Below are positions 5,879 to 12,935 of a stretch of 13,247 nucleotides of DNA, piece by piece. The notes under the pieces were generated by a model. It saw only the letters and a list, made by a program, of their open reading frames with translations. It searched no databases and was not told where the DNA came from. Numbering within the stretch: position 1 is the stretch's first letter; each line of letters starts with the position of its first letter. The stretch is from DATGYC01 sp035298385. GTDB lineage: Bacteria > Bacillota > Sulfobacillia > Symbiobacteriales > Symbiobacteriaceae. The translations under genes and the position numbers were made by a program. Location of the stretch: assembly GCA_035298385.1 (NCBI GenBank), contig DATGYC010000250.1:1-13247 (forward strand). The letters run 5' to 3'.

Positions 5879-7111
5879 CTACTCAGCAGCCTCAACCGGC
5901 CGCTGCGGGCGCCCGCCCTCCCGGCGGCCATCCTGCCGCTGGCGGTTCTCATCTGTGCGCTGCCGATTGCTATCCTGGCGGCCACGGTTGCCATCCGGGC
6001 GATTCCCGGTGCGACCGGCCTCGTTGCGCCCACCTTCAGGGCGACCACCGCCCGGCCGCTGCTGCCGGTTGTCCGGGCGGGCCTGGCCATCCGGCCTGCC
6101 ACCCTCACGCCGCCCTTCAGGGCGAGGTGCGCCCGCGGGCCCTTGCTCAGACCGGGGGCGGGGCGTGCCACTTTGGCCCTGTGCCCTCGGCGGGCGCTGG
6201 CCGCCGCTCTGCGGGCCATCCTGCTTCTGCGGGGGGCGCCCGCCAATCGGTCCAATCGGGCGTTCGCTCCCGCCAGGGCGCCCCTTATCCCCGAAAGGGG
6301 GCTCCGGGCGCCGGGGGCGATCCTCGATCGCCTGCTGCATCCGGGGGCTAAAGGCGCCCCGCACCCCGATCGCCGGGACAGGTGCCTCATCCAGATCACT
6401 GAGGTCGGCCGCATCAGCCGGGACCGACGGCGGGACGTAACTCGGTGCCAGGGTGGGGTCCTTCTTAGCCGCCTCATAGGTATCCTGCTCAAAGCGCAGG
6501 CAACACATGAGACGACCGCAAAGGCCCGAGATCTTGGACGGGTTGAGCGAGAGGTTCTGGTCCTTCGCCATCCGGATCGAGACCGGAGCGAAGTCGCCGA
6601 GAAAGCTGGTGCAACAGAGGATGCGCCCACAGGGGCCAATGCCGCCTAGAAGTTTGGCCTCGTCGCGCACACCAATCTGGCGCATCTCAATCCGGGTGCG
6701 GAAGACGGAAGCCAGTTCACGCACCAACTCCCGGAAGTCGACGCGCCCCTCGGCGGTAAAGTAGAAGATGTTCTTTGCGCTATCGAAGGTATATTCAACA
6801 TCGACAAGATTCATGTCGAGATTTAGCTGTTGGATCTTCTTCAGGGCGATGCCAAAGGCTTCGCGCTCCCGCCGCTTATTCTCTGCGGCGACAGCTGCAT
6901 CCTGGGGGGTGCCGACCCGGATCACCTTCTTGAGGGGATGAACCACCTCATCGTCCGGGACATCCTTGGGCCCCACGACTACATCGCCATATTCTATCCC
7001 CCGGGCTGTCTCTACGACGATCTTCGTGCCGAACTTCAGGTCGAAATCGGCGGGATCGAAGTAGTAGACCTTGCCGGCGGTCTTAAAACGTACGCCTACC
7101 ACTCGGACCAA
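5879..7111 (-). CDS. ricT: PSP1-domain protein RicT/YaaT with long Arg/Gly/Pro-rich tail
   Basis: This 410-residue protein starts at TTG (7109-7111), six bases after a perfect GGAGGTGA. Residues 1 to about 225 form the PSP1 domain, including VRVVGVRFKTAGKVYYFDP, GVRDEAKLLGGIGPCGRILC and GLCGRLMCCLRFE. The six cysteines C161, C166, C167, C198, C203 and C204 match the iron-sulfur cluster region of B. subtilis RicT. RicT works with RicA and RicF to direct RNase Y in mRNA maturation and is needed for sporulation, competence and biofilm formation. RicA and RicF are not in this window. From about 265 to 410 the chain is low-complexity, dominated by R, G, P, Q, E and D with RPEG, RPDG and GGRP repeats. 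B. subtilis RicT is much shorter and lacks this tail. The gene lies between holB (47-bp gap) and trmN6 (20-bp gap). Confidence 0.94.
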   Translation of the reverse strand: MVRVVGVRFKTAGKVYYFDPADFDLKFGTKIVVETARGIEYGDVVVGPKDVPDDEVVHPLKKVIRVGTPQDAAVAAENKRREREAFGIALKKIQQLNLDMNLVDVEYTFDSAKNIFYFTAEGRVDFRELVRELASVFRTRIEMRQIGVRDEAKLLGGIGPCGRILCCTSFLGDFAPVSIRMAKDQNLSLNPSKISGLCGRLMCCLRFEQDTYEAAKKDPTLAPSYVPPSVPADAADLSDLDEAPVPAIGVRGAFSPRMQQAIEDRPRRPEPPFGDKGRPGGSERPIGPIGGRPPQKQDGPQSGGQRPPRAQGQSGTPRPRSEQGPAGAPRPEGRREGGRPDGQARPDNRQQRPGGGRPEGGRNEAGRTGNRPDGNRGRQDSNRQRTDENRQRQDGRREGGRPQRPVEAAE

Positions 7112-7158
7112 TTGACGTCACCTCCTTCATCAGGTCAATCGAAACCGAGTCATATCAA

Positions 7159-8196
7159 CTATAACGGGGTTGGAAGGTTCAGCGCAAGTTCAGGGGCGCC
7201 CTTGGCTGCCGCCGCCAACCGCAGAAGGAGCACATCTAGCGCCAGGCGCAGATTGACGTTCCGGCGATGCACCGCCCGGAAATCGCCCAAGGCCGTCAGC
7301 ATCCGCAAGAGTTGATCGGTGCCAGAGCGACGCACCAGTTCGGCAACCTCGGTCTGGCGATCCGCGTTCAGGATGAGCGTCACCGCTCCCATCTGGGCCA
7401 GCAGGAGCGCATCCCGTAGCCAGACGGTCATAATCTCTAGCCAGTCCTCCAAGTCACCCTTCGCCTTCTCCAAGACCTCGGCTTGGCTCACCAACGCCAG
7501 ATCATCAAGCTCCGACAGTTTCAGAAGCAGATCGTACGTCTCACTCCGCCGGGCGGCGACCGCCTCATCCTGAGCGAGCTGGAGTGCCCGCCCGAGGGAG
7601 CCACCGGAGAGTGCGGCAAGTAGCCGGGACTCAGCCGCCGACTTGCCGGTCAACCGTGCGAGGGGCTGAGCCATCTCGTCGAGCGGCAGGGGGGCGAAGT
7701 TCAGGACCTGACAACGGGAGAGAATTGTCGGCAGGACGCCAGACAGATTCTCCGCCAGGAGGATCAAGATGACGTAGGATGGGGGCTCCTCAAGGAGCTT
7801 CAACAGCCGATTGCCGGCCTCCGGATTCAACTTGTCCGCTCCATCGATGATCGCGACAGCTCGGCGCCCCTCTTGCGGCCTGGACCAGAGCTTACTCTGA
7901 AGCTCTTTCATCTGCTCGGTCTTGATGAAGCGACCGTCCGGCTCCACCATGTGCAGATCTGGATGCATCGGCGGTTCAGCCGTCGTGCGCCGACAGGGGC
8001 CACACTGCCCGCAGGGCGCCCCCGCCGGGGTTGGGTCCTGGCAGAGCATCACCTGCGCCAGGAGGCGGGCTATTGTCCGCTTCCCGATGCCGGATGGCCC
8101 AGCGAAGAGGTAGGCATGCGCCACCTTCCCCGTCCGGACTGCCCGTTGCAAGAGGCGCACCGCGAGCGGCTGCCCCACGACCTCGGTCCACTGCAC
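7159..8196 (-). CDS. holB: DNA polymerase III subunit delta' (HolB)
   Basis: Delta' is the fixed clamp-loader subunit that helps place the beta sliding clamp on primed DNA. From GTG 8194-8196 the product has 345 residues: P-loop GPSGIGKRT (33-41), a zinc module with C52, C62, C65 and C68, a Walker B-like VAIIDGADKLN (114-124), LLKLLEEPP (131-139) and the conserved SRC motif (160-162). The open frame extends to 8340, but that part lies inside the upstream darA gene and reads as non-homologous sequence. The GTG is preceded by TAGGAG overlapping the darA stop, so the genes are tightly coupled with no yaaR between. The delta'-specific C-terminal helical domain is present (about 215-330). The conserved P-loop lysine means nucleotide binding cannot be excluded. 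Confidence 0.94.
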   Translation of the reverse strand: MQWTEVVGQPLAVRLLQRAVRTGKVAHAYLFAGPSGIGKRTIARLLAQVMLCQDPTPAGAPCGQCGPCRRTTAEPPMHPDLHMVEPDGRFIKTEQMKELQSKLWSRPQEGRRAVAIIDGADKLNPEAGNRLLKLLEEPPSYVILILLAENLSGVLPTILSRCQVLNFAPLPLDEMAQPLARLTGKSAAESRLLAALSGGSLGRALQLAQDEAVAARRSETYDLLLKLSELDDLALVSQAEVLEKAKGDLEDWLEIMTVWLRDALLLAQMGAVTLILNADRQTEVAELVRRSGTDQLLRMLTALGDFRAVHRRNVNLRLALDVLLLRLAAAAKGAPELALNLPTPL

Positions 8197-8209
8197 GAAA
8201 GAACCACTC

Positions 8210-8539
8210 CTACATCTTCTCGAAGTGCTCGACGTCGACCACGAACATGGTGGCGCCGCCCACCAGAATCTCAACGGGGAACGGGATGTACGAATCAGCC
8301 GGCCCACCCACGGGCGAAAGCGGTGTGACCAGTTGCTCACGGGCCCGGCAGATCGATTTGATCAGCCCAATCACACGCTCTACCTGTTGATCATCGACGC
8401 CAACAAAGAGCGTCGTGTTGCCCTCTCGCAGGAATCCACCCGTCGAAGCGAGCTTGGTCGACCGGAAGCCGGCAGCAGCGAGCTCGCTCAAGAGGCGAGG
8501 AGCGTCCTTATCCTGAATAACGGCGATGACCAGTTTCAT
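8210..8539 (-). CDS. darA: PII-like cyclic di-AMP receptor DarA/PstA (YaaQ)
   Basis: This 109-residue protein starts at ATG 8537-8539, nine bases after GGAGGT. It has the DUF970/PII-like fold signatures: MKLVIAVIQDKD at the start, then GFRSTKLASTGGFLREGNTT (24-43), the segment that contacts c-di-AMP in characterised homologues, and a terminal VEILVGGATMFVVDVEHFE strand pair. R26, T28, G35, F36 and L37 of the binding region are present. The position equivalent to the asparagine before F25 is glycine here, a variation I believe is seen in other family members. DarA trimers bind c-di-AMP in the cytosol; downstream targets are poorly defined. It lies between tmk and holB, as in Bacillus, and its stop overlaps the holB ribosome-binding site. 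Confidence 0.94.
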   Translation of the reverse strand: MKLVIAVIQDKDAPRLLSELAAAGFRSTKLASTGGFLREGNTTLFVGVDDQQVERVIGLIKSICRAREQLVTPLSPVGGPADSYIPFPVEILVGGATMFVVDVEHFEKM

Positions 8540-8560
8540 AGGGGACCAACCTCCTTCAGA

Positions 8561-9178
8561 TTAGCGGCGGGGGAGGATCTCATCCACCAAGCGCCGGACC
8601 TGTGCCTGCACCTCATCCGGCGTGCCGGAGGCATCGACCAACTTGATACGCCGGGGTTCGGCCTCCGCTAGCTCGCGGTAGCCTTCCCGGACCTGCTCGT
8701 GGAACCACTGGGCCTTCTGCTCGATCCGGTCCCGATCGGTTCCCATCCGTTCCTTAGCCAGCGACCAAGGCAGGTCCAGGACGATCGTCCGGTGGGGCTT
8801 CAGGGAGCCCGTCGCCATGTCGTTGATCTGGGCGACGAACTCGACCGGCAGGCCACCGGCGAAGCCCTGATAGACCAGGCTGGCATCGACGTACCGGTCG
8901 CTGATGACGACCTTCTTCTCAGCTAGGGCGGGCCGGATTACCCGCTGTACGTGATCGGCACGGCCGGCTGCAAAGAGAAAGGCCTCCGTCACGACCGAGA
9001 CGTCCTGGTACTCCGGAGAGAGCACGAGGTTGCGGATCTCCTCCGCCAGCGGCGTGCCGCCCGGCTCCCGGGTAAAGATGTACTCAATCCCACGCTCGTT
9101 CAGGTACTGGAAGAGGAGCTTCAACTGCGTCGATTTGCCGGCGCCGTCGACTCCTTCGAATGCGATAAAGACCGACAA
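8561..9178 (-). CDS. tmk: Thymidylate kinase
   Basis: Thymidylate kinase phosphorylates dTMP to dTDP with ATP, a step common to the de novo and salvage routes to dTTP. The 205-residue protein has the P-loop FEGVDGAGKST (7-17), TREPGGTP (36-43), the SDRYVDASLVYQG segment (93-105) with the DRY signature, and a lid region DRDRIE (148-153). Length is normal for the family. The start is TTG 9176-9178. The GGAG that serves it overlaps the last codons and stop of the upstream decarboxylase, only seven bases away, suggesting translational coupling of an essential gene to its neighbour. The order decarboxylase-tmk-darA is as in B. subtilis yaaO-tmk-yaaQ. Confidence 0.96.
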   Translation of the reverse strand: MSVFIAFEGVDGAGKSTQLKLLFQYLNERGIEYIFTREPGGTPLAEEIRNLVLSPEYQDVSVVTEAFLFAAGRADHVQRVIRPALAEKKVVISDRYVDASLVYQGFAGGLPVEFVAQINDMATGSLKPHRTIVLDLPWSLAKERMGTDRDRIEQKAQWFHEQVREGYRELAEAEPRRIKLVDASGTPDEVQAQVRRLVDEILPRR

Positions 9179-9185
9179 GGGAGGG

Positions 9186-10610
9186 TCACTCCTTCACAAC
9201 CTGGATCCGGGTCAGGGTTGGGTCAGAGGGGCCCTGGAAGTGGGCGCCCAGGCCACGCCCCACCTGGAGGTATTCGACAAGATCTGAACTGATCCGCTCC
9301 CCGGGCACCACCACGGGGATCCCGGGCGGGTACGGAGCGATCATCTCCGCTGCGATCCGCCCGATGGCGGCCGTAAGCGAGACGCCCTCCTTGGCGCCCA
9401 GGTAGGCCTCCCGCGGCAGGAGCACCGCCTCCGGGATCGGTGGGGGCGCCCAGGTGGGAGGAGCCTGATTGCCCTGGGGCAGCTTCGCCAGAGCTTGTAC
9501 CAAGAATTCGATCGTATCGACCGAATCTCCGGGGGTCATGACAGCTAGCATGTAGCCTTGGCCCGCCGTCTCCACGGCAATACCAGACTGCCAGAGAAGC
9601 TCCGCTGCTGCAAATCCCGTGAGCCTGCGCCCACCTACCCCGATCAAGAGTTTGGTCGGATCAGCGGTTGGGTAGACCCGCAGGCCCGGCAGTTCTGCGA
9701 TGCGACGGGCCGCTCCGCTCGCCAGTTCCAGCGTCCGCCCCCACTCTACCCGCCCGTGCATCGCCAGATGGCGGCGTGCGAGGTCCAGGGAGGCCATCAG
9801 CAGATAGGAGGGCGAGGTGGACTGCACGAGCCGTAGCATCTCGCGCAGGCGGGCGCCTGAGAGACGGGCGCCCTGTCCCAGATGACAGAGGCTGGACTGT
9901 GTCAGACTGCCGCCCGTCTTGTGTGTCGACTGGACGACGCCGTCCGCTCCCAGCGAAAGTGCATCCGGCGGCAGATCTGGGTGAAAGTGAAAGTGGCTGC
10001 CATGAGCCTCATCAACAAGGACTGGGAGCGCGTGTCCGTGCGCTGCCTCGATTAGAGGCGCCAAATCGCTGACCATCCCGTAGTAGGTCGGGTGGACCAG
10101 CAGGGTGGCCTTGACCCCAGGCAGGAGCTTGGTAAAGGCCCTCGGATCGACACCTGTGGCCACGTCTAACTCCGGGTGGAACTGGACGGGCGCCCAGACC
10201 GGACGTGCCCCCGCCAAGATTATCGCTCCCAGGATAGAACGGTGAGCGTTGCGCGGCACAAGGATAGCCTCTCCTGGCTGCACCGCAGCTAACAGAAGGG
10301 CGTGCAGTCCGGCCGTTGTCCCGCCGACGAGAAGGTACGAGGTGGTTGCGCCAAAGGCCTCAGCCGCAAGCGCCTCCGCCTCTGCAATCGCCCCCTCCGG
10401 GGCGTGCAGGTCGTCTAAGCCGGGTACCTCGGTCAGATCGAGACCGAGAGCCCGGCCAAACTCGGCCCGAAGAGCCGATGGGGCCGCGGCGCCCAGCTTG
10501 TGACCGGGGACGTGGAAGGGACCTCGGACCTGGTCCCGATAGCGGCTGGCCGCCTCGTAGAGCGGGGCGCGCTGTTGGTCCAGCAACAAAAGAGTTCGCC
10601 GCCCTCTCAT
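9186..10610 (-). CDS. Orn/Lys/Arg decarboxylase family PLP enzyme (YaaO-like)
   Basis: This 474-residue fold-type I pyridoxal-phosphate enzyme is most like the short Bacillus-type SpeA/YaaO group. Visible features are PFHVPGHKLG (31-40), LLVGGTTAGLHAL (93-105), the cofactor-binding aspartate D200 in DEAHGSHF, and Schiff-base lysine K231 in STHKTGGSLTQSS (228-240). The C-terminal domain ends with PPGIPVVVPGERIS. The likely reaction is decarboxylation of arginine, lysine or ornithine for polyamine synthesis, but substrate cannot be read from sequence. It lacks the N-terminal wing domain of the inducible enterobacterial decarboxylases. The start ATG 10608-10610 has only a weak AAGGG site. It heads the eight-gene operon, just 26 nt beyond the T-run of the dnaI terminator. 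Confidence 0.92.
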   Translation of the reverse strand: MRGRRTLLLLDQQRAPLYEAASRYRDQVRGPFHVPGHKLGAAAPSALRAEFGRALGLDLTEVPGLDDLHAPEGAIAEAEALAAEAFGATTSYLLVGGTTAGLHALLLAAVQPGEAILVPRNAHRSILGAIILAGARPVWAPVQFHPELDVATGVDPRAFTKLLPGVKATLLVHPTYYGMVSDLAPLIEAAHGHALPVLVDEAHGSHFHFHPDLPPDALSLGADGVVQSTHKTGGSLTQSSLCHLGQGARLSGARLREMLRLVQSTSPSYLLMASLDLARRHLAMHGRVEWGRTLELASGAARRIAELPGLRVYPTADPTKLLIGVGGRRLTGFAAAELLWQSGIAVETAGQGYMLAVMTPGDSVDTIEFLVQALAKLPQGNQAPPTWAPPPIPEAVLLPREAYLGAKEGVSLTAAIGRIAAEMIAPYPPGIPVVVPGERISSDLVEYLQVGRGLGAHFQGPSDPTLTRIQVVKE

Positions 10611-10636
10611 CGTTTCCCTTTTCGCTAAACTAGCAC

Positions 10637-10661
10637 AAAACCCCTACCCGGCGGGTAGGGG
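10637..10661 (-). terminator. Rho-independent terminator after dnaI
   Basis: On the minus strand a perfect 9-bp GC-rich stem (plus-strand CCCCTACCC 10641-10649 with GGGTAGGGG 10653-10661) and a three-base loop are followed by TTTTGTGC. The stem begins three bases past the dnaI stop codon. The T-run is short but the stem is very stable. It separates the dnaD-dnaI unit from the decarboxylase-tmk operon, whose first start codon is only 26 nt further on. Confidence 0.85.
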
Positions 10662-10663
10662 GG

Positions 10664-11680
10664 TTATTGCTGCATCCGGCGGTTCCGCAACACCCGCCGC
10701 ACATCCTCACCGACTAACCGGCAGACCTCGAACCCATTCAACAGGCGAGAGGCAATGCGATCACCATAGGTCCCCTCAAATGACTCCGGCTCCAGATTGC
10801 TCGAGACAACCATAGGCCGCCGCCGGTTCATCCGGGCGTTAATCAGAGAGAAGAGCTCCTGGGCTGCGAACTCGGTCACCTTCTCGGCGCCAAGGTCATC
10901 TAGGATGATCAGGTCCGCATCGTAAAGACGTTGGATCCCGGCCATGTAGGCCTCTTGATCATCGAACTTGTGCAGGCGAATCAGGTCTAGGAACTCACCG
11001 AAGGTGAGATAGACAACAGTCTTGCCCGTCTCCAGAACCGCATTCCCGACCGCCGATGCCAGGTACGTCTTGCCCAGGCCAACGTTACCCACTAGGAGCA
11101 GCGATTCCTCCTGGCTTCCCCGCACTACCCCGGCCGCAAACTCCTTGCAAAAACGCAGAAGGTGCTCCATGTAGCGCCGATCATCCGACGGATAGACCGA
11201 GAGGTCGAACCGCTCAAAGGTCTGCTCTCGTAACGGTCCGGTCAGACCAGCAAAACGGAAGAGATCCTCCATCTCTTCACGGCGAAGGCACTGGCACTTC
11301 TGCTGCGGGAGGACTGTCCCCTGCTCTGTCTCTTCGGCGGGTAGCCAACCCGTATTCTGACAGAAAGGGCAGTCCCACCAGACATCCAGATCGTGCAAGG
11401 AGTACCCGTTGGCCTTCAGCAGCCTCTCCCGCTCACTCGTGAGCTCTTTGGACCGCTGCTGCAGTTCGTCAAATGACTTGCCAAACTGCGTCGGTCGTCC
11501 AAGCATTAGCCGGGCTAGGTCCAACCCAATCTCCGACTGGATGGTGCGGATCTCGGCCAACCGCGGGAGGTGCGCCATCATAGCGGACTCCCGGGAGTCC
11601 CGCTCCTGCTGGAGCTGGCGGATGCGAGTCTCCCGCTGGCGCATCCGGTCAGCTCTCAAATTTCTTATAGATGTGTGCAT
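10664..11680 (-). CDS. dnaI: DnaI/DnaC-like replicative helicase loader (AAA+ ATPase)
   Basis: This protein loads the replicative helicase onto DNA. From ATG 11678-11680 it has 338 residues. The N-terminal part is a charged coiled coil (about 1-90), followed by a zinc site C104, C107, C129, C131 (CPFC and CQC). The AAA+ domain has Walker A GNVGLGKT (198-205), Walker B LIILDD (257-262), sensor-1 SSN (293-295) and an arginine-finger-like GDRIASRL (307-313). This start has AAGGAG five bases upstream and overlaps the 3' end of the DnaD-like gene by 32 bp. ATG 11642-11644 (326 residues) is a weaker alternative. The zinc ribbon and layout are those of clostridial DnaC-like loaders rather than B. 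subtilis DnaI. Cotranscription with a DnaD/DnaB protein supports a primosome role. Confidence 0.9.
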   Translation of the reverse strand: MHTSIRNLRADRMRQRETRIRQLQQERDSRESAMMAHLPRLAEIRTIQSEIGLDLARLMLGRPTQFGKSFDELQQRSKELTSERERLLKANGYSLHDLDVWWDCPFCQNTGWLPAEETEQGTVLPQQKCQCLRREEMEDLFRFAGLTGPLREQTFERFDLSVYPSDDRRYMEHLLRFCKEFAAGVVRGSQEESLLLVGNVGLGKTYLASAVGNAVLETGKTVVYLTFGEFLDLIRLHKFDDQEAYMAGIQRLYDADLIILDDLGAEKVTEFAAQELFSLINARMNRRRPMVVSSNLEPESFEGTYGDRIASRLLNGFEVCRLVGEDVRRVLRNRRMQQ

Positions 11681-12680
11681 AATACTCCTTGTCCTTCTTT
11701 TCACCGCTTGACCAGAGGACATTGCTACGCGCAGGCTTGCGAGCCCCCGCCGTCTTGCGGGCACCCTCCTCCTTCTTCGGGACGTTCCGCTTGTACTCCT
11801 CTTGGAGCGTCTCGACGTCGCTGACGGTCTTGACGTTCTTGGCGCGCCAGTTCTCCAGTACCCGGTTCATGTAGTGAATCGGGTTCTTCGAGCCCGAAGC
11901 CTCGTCTGCCGCCCGCATCACGACCTCATTGCTGAAGCCCCACTCGGTCGTCCACTTCTCAAGAAGATCCTGCTCAGGCTTCGTCAGTTGCCGCTTCAGC
12001 CCTAGATACTGCAGGATCGGCCGGTAGCGAGCTGCCCCCCGCTGATAGTTGGGGGCGTCGGCCTCCACCTGTTCCAGGGTCTGAATACCCTGCTCATGCC
12101 ACCGCCGAGCGATGGAGCGCAGGTAACCGATATGCCAGATGTTCTGGCGCTTTCCCTCTTGGATGACGGCAGCGACCATCTCTGCGTCGAAGCCGTACTC
12201 CTCCGCCCAACTAAGGACCTCCTCCAGCTCGTTCGGGCTGAGGGGGCGCCCAAAGAGTCGCTCCGCAACGGCAACCGCTGGATGGGGGCCACTTTGCTCT
12301 GCTTCATGTTGCTCGCGATACTGCTCCCAGTTCGCTCGCAGACGAGCGTAGAGCGGTGTGAAGGAGAATCCCAAGGCCTCTTCTTCATCGGGTGCAAGAT
12401 CACTCTCAACTAAGTCCTTCTGCTCGAGATCGGCAATGAGTGCTCTCACCTGCTCGAAATCCCGCGGTAGATTTTTGCGCGAAGCCACGAACTGCTCATA
12501 GGGGCTGGTGGCACTTGGCCCAACAATCGAGAGCAGTACGGACAACTTTCCTATGGTGTCATAGTCAAGCGCCAAATCGGCGGAGTACTCGAAGAGCATG
12601 CGTGGAAGCTGCACAAAGCCGCTCTTCAGAAGGGACTGCAGGAACCACAGTTCCCCTGAACCAGTTGGGCCCTGGGACAA
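11649..12680 (-). CDS. dnaD: DnaD/DnaB-like primosome protein with tandem DDBH2 domains
   Basis: This 343-residue protein starts at TTG 12678-12680, eight bases behind GGAGG. Residues about 10-115 look like the N-terminal winged-helix (DDBH1) domain. Two C-terminal DDBH2 repeats follow, at about 138-207 and 222-291. Each ends in the diagnostic YxxxIxxxW-type motif: Y186-I190-W194 and Y270-V274-W278. Tandem DDBH2 is the DnaB-like arrangement, whereas B. subtilis DnaD has one, so this may serve both roles. A basic linker (291-320) leads to a conserved-looking tail, KKDKEYYAHIYKKF. DnaD and DnaB remodel origin DNA and recruit the DnaI-helicase complex in Bacillota. It overlaps dnaI by 32 bp. A possible Spo0A box lies 95 bp upstream. 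The symbol denotes the family, not proven orthology. Confidence 0.87.
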   Translation of the reverse strand: MSQGPTGSGELWFLQSLLKSGFVQLPRMLFEYSADLALDYDTIGKLSVLLSIVGPSATSPYEQFVASRKNLPRDFEQVRALIADLEQKDLVESDLAPDEEEALGFSFTPLYARLRANWEQYREQHEAEQSGPHPAVAVAERLFGRPLSPNELEEVLSWAEEYGFDAEMVAAVIQEGKRQNIWHIGYLRSIARRWHEQGIQTLEQVEADAPNYQRGAARYRPILQYLGLKRQLTKPEQDLLEKWTTEWGFSNEVVMRAADEASGSKNPIHYMNRVLENWRAKNVKTVSDVETLQEEYKRNVPKKEEGARKTAGARKPARSNVLWSSGEKKDKEYYAHIYKKFES

Positions 12681-12895
12681 AGTGATCCCCTCCTTCGCCT
12701 AGCTTACATACCAAGTTCGCAGCTTGTGGATTGGTTCGATTCTCCGCTCCCCACGTCATTTCCTGCCCACCCCGTTCGACAAACGGCAGATTTTGGTACA
12801 AGCGTGAGGGCCTACATTAGTCTTCCTGTTCGGAGGGGCGAAGAATCCCTTTCATTGACCGCAATCCTTTGCCCAGACTACTTAGGCCCATCAAT
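12681..12895. other. Intergenic region between the rRNA operon and the dnaD-dnaI unit
   Basis: This stretch of about 215 bp should hold the dnaD promoter. I found no convincing -35/-10 pair; TATGTA preceded by TGG, near 12708-12713 on the minus strand, is a weak candidate. The dnaD Shine-Dalgarno lies at its left end and a possible Spo0A box at 12775-12783. No RNA gene or short coding sequence stands out. Confidence 0.5.
12775..12783 (-). promoter_or_regulatory. Possible Spo0A box upstream of dnaD-dnaI
   Basis: The minus strand reads TTTGTCGAA, a perfect match to the TGTCGAA core of the B. subtilis 0A box with its preferred T-rich left flank. It is centred in a small inverted repeat (CCGTT/AACGG arms around CGACA, 12773-12787) and lies 95 bp upstream of the dnaD start. 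Binding is inferred from the motif only; a seven-base core can occur by chance. Confidence 0.4.
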
Positions 12896-12926
12896 GCAAA
12901 AGACCACTGCTCACGCAGTGGTCTTT
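12896..12926 (-). terminator. Rho-independent terminator of the rRNA operon
   Basis: A perfect 12-bp stem (plus-strand AAAGACCACTGC 12899-12910 with GCAGTGGTCTTT 12915-12926) and a four-base loop end on the minus strand in a T4 run. It begins about ten bases past the 5S 3' end, the standard position for an rrn terminator. Confidence 0.92.
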
Positions 12927-12935
12927 CATAAAGGA

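Noticed and set aside
5664..6639. Open frames on both strands overlapping the ricT tail
   Set aside because: Low-complexity GC-rich coding DNA suppresses stops in every frame. The ricT frame is continuous with a conserved PSP1 domain; the others have no recognisable content.
8197..8340. Upstream extension of the holB open frame
   Set aside because: It lies within darA in another frame and its translation has no similarity to delta'; the GTG at 8194-8196 has a ribosome site and starts the conserved WTEVVGQ segment.
9273..9279. TTCGACA, a reverse Spo0A-box core
   Set aside because: It encodes Leu-Val-Glu in the decarboxylase, far from any promoter, and is expected by chance at this length.
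11681..11764. Upstream extension of the dnaI open frame
   Set aside because: It lies within the DnaD-like gene and lacks a suitable ribosome site; 11680 has AAGGAG at proper spacing.
12724..12760. tRNA T-arm-like sequence (GGTTCGATT followed by CCGCTCCCCA) on the plus strand
   Set aside because: The T-stem bases do not pair and no anticodon or D-arm half is found beside it, so it is not an intact tRNA.
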